Assembly (NCBI RefSeq): GCF_027497195.1
Contig: NZ_CP114905.1
Location: forward strand, 2,714,001 to 2,778,000
Origin: Streptomyces sp. WMMC500
Lineage (GTDB): Bacteria > Actinomycetota > Actinomycetes > Streptomycetales > Streptomycetaceae
Length of the DNA: 64,000 nucleotides
Reading direction: 5' to 3'
Shown: positions 60,062-64,000 of the stretch, in pieces
Numbering within the stretch: the stretch's first letter is position 1
Layout: each line of letters opens with the position of its first letter
Position numbers and translations under genes: made by a program
Notes under the pieces: generated by a model
Databases searched by the model: none
Seen by the model: the letters and a program-made list of their open reading frames with translations, nothing else
What the model was told of the DNA's origin: nothing

Positions 60062-61531
60062 TCAGCAGCCCAGCCGCGGCGCGAGGCCGGCCACGTCGGG
60101 GATGCGGTCCCGATAGGTCTGCGTCACGAACGACAGAAACGTTTCGACATCCCCGGGCTGCGACGCCACACCCAGCGAGACGCGCACCGCGCCCGCCGAC
60201 GGCAGGTGCAGCAGCTCCAGATAGTCCTCCAGCGAGCCGAGCCGCCTGCGGGCCGCCCGGCGCAGCCGGCGCGGCGACAGGTCGAAGGCCGCCTCGCCGG
60301 CGCCCGGGTTGCAGAAGCAGCCGGTGCGCAGGGAGATGCCGTACGCGGCGCTGTCGCGGATGATGACGCGCTCGTCGACGACCCGGCCGTCGGCGCCGAG
60401 GACGTTCAGCGCGACCGTGCCGCCGCGCTGAACGTCCTCGGTGTCGGCCCGGTCCGGCCCGTACACCCGCACCAGCGGCGAGCCGTCGCCGTGCCGCAGT
60501 GTCCGCAGCCCGGCGAGCAGCCGCCCCGTCAGCGCGTCGACGTGGTCGTGGACGCGGTCGATGCCGACGCGCTCGATCCAGGCGAGCCCGGCGGTGACGT
60601 CCGGTATGGCGAGGAAGTTGACGGTCCCGTCCTCGAACGCCGCCTCGTCGTCGGCGAGGACGTGCCACTGCGCCTGCGCGCTGACCGCGTAGATGGTGCC
60701 GCCGGCGAACCACGGGCGCCGCAGCCTGGCGAGCGCGGGGCGGCGGGCGATGAGGGCGCCGACGCCGGTGGGGTGGCCGAAGAGCTTGTACCAGCTCACG
60801 ACGGTGAAGTCCGGGCGGTGGCGGCCGAGGTCCAGGGAGTTGGTGGGGACGTACGCCGCCGCGTCGAGCACGACGTCGTAGCCGTGGGCCTGGGCGACCG
60901 CGATCCAGTCCAGGGAGTGCTGTACGCCGGTGAAGTTGCTCTGCGCCGGGTAGGCCAGCAGCCCGCGGGGGCGGTGGGGCCCGTACGGGACGCCGGGCCG
61001 CCGGGCGCGTACGGACAGCGCGGCGCGCATCCGGTCCTCGTCGATCCCCAGGTCCGGCGAGCGCAGCGGGACGTACTCGACGGTGGCGCCGCGCGCCCGC
61101 GCGTACTCCCGCAGGCCGTTGACGGAGTTGTGGTTGTCGAGCGAGAGGACGAGCCGGCTGCCGCGCCCGAGCGGATACGCCTCGCCGACCAGGCGCAGCG
61201 CGCCCGTGGCGTTGGGCGTGAAGATCACGGCGTACTCGGCGGGGTCGGCGTGGAAGTACCGCAGCACCGCCTCGCGGGCCTCGGCGAGCCGGTCCCCGGA
61301 GGCCCGGGACGCGGGGCTCTCGGAGTGCGGGTTGCCGAACAGCCCGCCGGTGATGCGCCGGGCGCTGCCCGCGACGAGGGAGCGCGGCGGGAGCCCCGCG
61401 CCGGTGTGGTCGAGATAGGTGTGCCCGCCCTCGTCCAGATAACCGAACTCGCGTTCCCGCAGCTCCGCGAAGAAGTCGGGGGCGCCCGCCGCCCGCTCGC
61501 GCACGTGCCCGGTGGTGCCTGCCCTGCCCAT
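60062..61531 (-). CDS. Class V aminotransferase, molybdenum-cofactor-sulfurase-like
   Basis: A 489-residue PLP enzyme resembling the N-terminal desulfurase domain of MOCOS. It has YLDHTGAGLPPRSL, FTPNATGALRLVGEAYPLG, the PLP lysine in VVSWYKLFGHPTGVGALI, and the conserved cysteine in LRTGCFCNPGAGEAAFDLS. It lacks the C-terminal MOSC domain. Cysteine desulfurase activity is likely; the sulfur acceptor is unknown and no molybdenum genes are nearby. ATG 61531 has GGAGGGG upstream. Confidence 0.85.
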   Translation of the reverse strand: MGRAGTTGHVRERAAGAPDFFAELREREFGYLDEGGHTYLDHTGAGLPPRSLVAGSARRITGGLFGNPHSESPASRASGDRLAEAREAVLRYFHADPAEYAVIFTPNATGALRLVGEAYPLGRGSRLVLSLDNHNSVNGLREYARARGATVEYVPLRSPDLGIDEDRMRAALSVRARRPGVPYGPHRPRGLLAYPAQSNFTGVQHSLDWIAVAQAHGYDVVLDAAAYVPTNSLDLGRHRPDFTVVSWYKLFGHPTGVGALIARRPALARLRRPWFAGGTIYAVSAQAQWHVLADDEAAFEDGTVNFLAIPDVTAGLAWIERVGIDRVHDHVDALTGRLLAGLRTLRHGDGSPLVRVYGPDRADTEDVQRGGTVALNVLGADGRVVDERVIIRDSAAYGISLRTGCFCNPGAGEAAFDLSPRRLRRAARRRLGSLEDYLELLHLPSAGAVRVSLGVASQPGDVETFLSFVTQTYRDRIPDVAGLAPRLGC

Positions 61532-61721
61532 GGGACCCCTCCGCATGAATTCTGCTAAAGGTAGCCATACCAGGATGACACCGACGACGCCCGGCGACGC
61601 CCAGCGAACGCGGCCGGGGTGGGAGATGTCGCGGCGTACCCCCCTCTCGCGGGGGACGGCCCGGCGTACGCCGGCGAAACCCGGTGGCGCGGGCGCGGGG
61701 TGCCTCACTAGCGTCGCCGCC

Positions 61722-62630
61722 GTGAGGCATGAAGATCCGCTGGCCTACGTGGTGGGCCTGGAGGGCGTCGCCCTGCTGCGCTCGTTCGCCGGAGAGCACG
61801 ACCGCGCGTTCGTCGCCGCGCGGCTCGGCGAGATCCGCAGGCTGCTCGACGACGAGTCGCTCGCGGGCGCGGGCGTGGACGTCGTCCGGGTGCCCACGGT
61901 CGAGGGCTACCGGATCTGGTCGGAGACGTACGACGGGCCCAACTCGGCGTTCGACCTCGACGAGCCCGTCGTCGGCGCGCTCCTCGACCCGCTGCCCGCG
62001 GGCGTCGCGCTGGACGCCGCCTGCGGCACGGGGCGGATGGCGGCCCTGCTGGCCGGGCGCGGCCACCGCACCCTCGGCGTCGACAGCTCCCCGGAGATGC
62101 TGGCGAGGGCCCGGGAGCGGGTCCCGGGCGGCGACTTCCGCCTCGGCGAGCTGGCCGCGCTGCCCGTGGCCGACGCGGCGGTGGACGTGGTGGTCTGCTC
62201 GCTCGCCCTCACACACGTGCCCGATCTGCGCCCGGTGATGGCGGAGTTCGCCCGGGTGCTGCGCCCGGGCGGGCACCTCGTGACGTCGGACCTCCACCCG
62301 GAGCGGGTGGCGCTCGGGTCGGTGCCCGCGGTACGCCTGCCGGACGGGAGCCCGGGCCGGGTGGAGACGCACCGGCACGCGGTCGGGGCCTACGTACGCG
62401 CCGCGCGCGCGGCCGGGCTGGAGGTGCTCGGCTGCGAGGAGCCGGGCGTGCCGGCCGCCGGGGAAGCGGCGGCGCCGGCGACCGGCCCGGGGCCGTGGGA
62501 GGCGTGGCCGTGGTCGCTGCGGGAGCTGGTCCCGGAGGCCACGGCGGCGTCCGACGCGGGCGTCCCTGCGGAGATCGTCTGGCATTTCCGCCGCCCGGCG
62601 CCGAGCCGTCACGCGCCCGCGGGATCGTGA
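61722..62630 (+). CDS. Class I SAM-dependent methyltransferase
   Basis: A 302-residue enzyme: LDAACGTGRMAALLAGRGHR SAM loop, VDSSPEMLARARERV, LPVADAAVDVVVCSLALTHV, VLRPGGHLVTSDLHPE. Substrate unknown. GTG 61722 is probably leaderless: TAGCGT at 61709-61714 would place the transcript start at the GTG itself. A longer frame upstream is divergent-promoter sequence. Confidence 0.88.
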   Translation: MRHEDPLAYVVGLEGVALLRSFAGEHDRAFVAARLGEIRRLLDDESLAGAGVDVVRVPTVEGYRIWSETYDGPNSAFDLDEPVVGALLDPLPAGVALDAACGTGRMAALLAGRGHRTLGVDSSPEMLARARERVPGGDFRLGELAALPVADAAVDVVVCSLALTHVPDLRPVMAEFARVLRPGGHLVTSDLHPERVALGSVPAVRLPDGSPGRVETHRHAVGAYVRAARAAGLEVLGCEEPGVPAAGEAAAPATGPGPWEAWPWSLRELVPEATAASDAGVPAEIVWHFRRPAPSRHAPAGS

Positions 62631-62933
62631 CGCCGCCGGGCAGGTGCGTGACCCGCCTGCCCCGGACGCGCCCGCGCGGAACGCCAGTTCACCCCGGCCG
62701 ACCGCCGGGGCGGCGACCCTCCCGCGCGGCCCGTCGCCCCGCCGCTGGGGCCGGACCCGCGCCAAGGCGGGCCGCGGGTCGCGGAGTTGAGGGCCCGGCG
62801 TGCCGGAGAACGCGGCCCGGCCCTCCGGGGTGACGTGCACGGCGGACGGCAGGGGGCGGCGGGTGCGGAACCCGGGTGACGTACCTCGCTCGAGAACTGC
62901 CGCCCCCGTCGCCGCCCGCATAGGGTGGCGAAC
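62631..62933. other. Intergenic region, no gene seen
   Basis: The only feature is TAGGGT at 62921-62926, eight bases before the next ATG, a likely -10 element for a leaderless transcript. Confidence 0.45.
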
Positions 62934-63683
62934 ATGGATCCAGCAGACTTCTACACCGGAATCGTCGCGGAGCTGTACGGACCGCTGAAGTCCGTCACCC
63001 AGGACCCCGAGCCGTACGCCGCCTTCGTCGAGCAGGCGGGCACGCCCGCGCTGGAGCTGGGCTGCGGCGACGGCGAGCCGCTGCTGGAACTGCGGCGCCG
63101 CGGGATGGACGTGGACGGCGTCGACTCCTCCGCGGACATGCTGGACCGGCTGCGCCGCCGCGCCGCGGCGGAGAGCCTGCCCGTCACCCTGTTCCACCAG
63201 CGGATGGAGGCCCTGGACGTACCCCGCAGGTACGCGGCCGTCTACCTCGCCGGGCCGACGTTCAACCTGCTGCCCGACGACGCCACCGCGCTGTCCGCGC
63301 TGCGCGCCATCCGCGCCCACCTCGCCTTCGGCGGCACCGTCCTGATCCCGCTGCACCTGCCCGCCCCCACCGCCGAGAAGGACGTCGGCCGCGCCCGTAC
63401 CGCCACCGCGCCCGACGGTGCGGAACTGCGGGTCAGCGTCGTCGCCGAGGACCGCGACGAGCACACCCGCACGCAGACGACGCTGCTGCGCTACGAGCGC
63501 TACCACCCCTCGGGCAGCAGCGTCACCGAACGCCCGTGGGTGCTGCACTGGTACACGCGCGACGGCTTCCGGACCCTGGCGGCCGTCGCGGGACTCGACA
63601 TCGCCGAGGTCACAGGACCCGACGGCCGGCCCGCGGCGGCGGACGCCGACCACCTCCACGTACGGCTGCGCCCCGCGGACTGA
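62934..63683 (+). CDS. Class I SAM-dependent methyltransferase
   Basis: A 249-residue enzyme: MDPADFYTGIVAELYGPLKS start, ALELGCGDGEPLLELRRRG SAM loop, VDSSADMLDRLRRRA, and AAVYLAGPTFNLLPDDATAL. Similar to small-molecule methyltransferases of unknown substrate. It is probably read from a leaderless transcript (TAGGGT eight bases upstream). Not obviously co-transcribed with the preceding methyltransferase. Confidence 0.88.
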   Translation: MDPADFYTGIVAELYGPLKSVTQDPEPYAAFVEQAGTPALELGCGDGEPLLELRRRGMDVDGVDSSADMLDRLRRRAAAESLPVTLFHQRMEALDVPRRYAAVYLAGPTFNLLPDDATALSALRAIRAHLAFGGTVLIPLHLPAPTAEKDVGRARTATAPDGAELRVSVVAEDRDEHTRTQTTLLRYERYHPSGSSVTERPWVLHWYTRDGFRTLAAVAGLDIAEVTGPDGRPAAADADHLHVRLRPAD

Positions 63684-63808
63684 CGCGGGCCGCCCCGCGC
63701 GCCGGCCGGCCCGGCGCACCCCGCGTCCGGCCGCGCTCCGCGCGCCCGGCCCGGACTAATTCGCCCGGGTGTTGACGCCTTCTCGCGGACCGCCCGACGC
63801 TGAGCCGT

Positions 63809-64000
63809 ATGCCTCCCACGACGTTCCGCCGCCCCACGCGCCGCAGCGTCCTGCGCGGCGCCTCCGCCGTCGGCCTCACGGCCGTCGCCGCGCCCGCACT
63901 CGCCCGCGGCGCCGCCGCCGGCGGCCCGCCGCCGCCCAACGTCGTCGTCGTGTCGATCGACGACCTCGGCTGGCGCGACTTCGGCGCGTACGGGAACACC
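63809..64000 (+). CDS. Tat-exported sulfatase, N-terminus only (runs off the window)
   Basis: The 64 visible codons hold a twin-arginine signal (RRPTRRSVLRGASAVGL, cleavage near LARGAAA) and the first sulfatase strand with metal-binding aspartates, PNVVVVSIDDLGWRDFGAYG. The modified Cys/Ser motif lies beyond the edge. TTGACG at 63772-63777 is a possible -35 element. Confidence 0.85.
   Translation, partial: MPPTTFRRPTRRSVLRGASAVGLTAVAAPALARGAAAGGPPPPNVVVVSIDDLGWRDFGAYGNT

Noticed and set aside
59709..63719. A 1336-codon minus-strand open frame crossing four gene regions
   Set aside because: It runs antisense or out of frame to the ABC transporter, aminotransferase and two methyltransferases, all of which have clear motifs in other frames.

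Overview
The window is GC-rich actinobacterial DNA, almost certainly Streptomyces or a close relative. The left end carries the conserved Streptomyces core order LCP protein - rho - thrB - thrC - hom - lysA - nrtL - response regulator, with GTG starts and translational coupling common. The rest is accessory: paired regulators with their targets, secreted enzymes, a sugar-catabolic operon and remnants of mobile DNA.

Layout. 1-10.3 kb, minus strand: end of an LCP ligase gene, rho with a long disordered insert, the threonine and lysine genes (thrB, thrC, hom, lysA), the arginyl-tRNA-synthetase relative nrtL and a lone receiver protein. 10.46 kb: tRNA-Arg(CCG), followed by accessory genes: an amidinotransferase, a ribbon-helix-helix/PIN toxin-antitoxin pair, an IS481 scrap and an F420-type oxidoreductase. 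14-22.8 kb: regulator/target pairs (TetR with a DUF1772 protein; XRE-TPR with an M64 metallopeptidase; HxlR; an MFS-ArsR-SRPBCC set). 23-24.6 kb: two tandem-duplicated FadR-type GntR regulators.

24.6-36.5 kb, minus strand: a tightly overlapped operon that reads as non-phosphorylated L-fucose catabolism. It has a sugar ABC importer (binding protein, two permeases, double ATPase), a mutarotase, an aldo/keto reductase (L-fucose dehydrogenase type), a lactonase, an enolase-superfamily acid-sugar dehydratase, an SDR, and LutABC to burn the L-lactate that this route yields. lutB carries an in-frame TGA, and no 2,4-diketo acid hydrolase gene is present.

36.7-41 kb: MarR with two identical operators, an NTF2-like protein, DinB, an alpha/beta hydrolase and a Ser/Thr kinase. 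41.0-48.1 kb: an AraC-GyrI-type regulator gene split into two halves by a 6.24-kb insertion. CAGTG flanks the insertion on both sides, and joining the halves across one copy restores a 289-residue reading frame exactly. The insertion carries a broken TPR regulator, a LysE exporter, a 45-bp copy of the 3' part of the tRNA-Arg gene (inverted), a decayed IS481 transposase that truncates a quinone-oxidoreductase gene, and an intact MerR/MFS pair.

48.5-64 kb: SDR and TetR sharing an operator sequence, PEBP and GntR, a small Tat-signal protein translationally coupled to a signal-less peptidoglycan amidase, a DUF574 methyltransferase, a saccharopine-dehydrogenase-like protein, a DJ-1/AraC regulator, a TipA-like MerR domain fused to a methyltransferase, an ABCG-type transporter, a MOCOS-like class V aminotransferase, two methyltransferases and the start of a Tat-exported sulfatase. 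No CRISPR array, rRNA or intact integrase was seen. Positions, motifs and repeats were read directly from the sequence; family names rest on recognised motifs without database searches.
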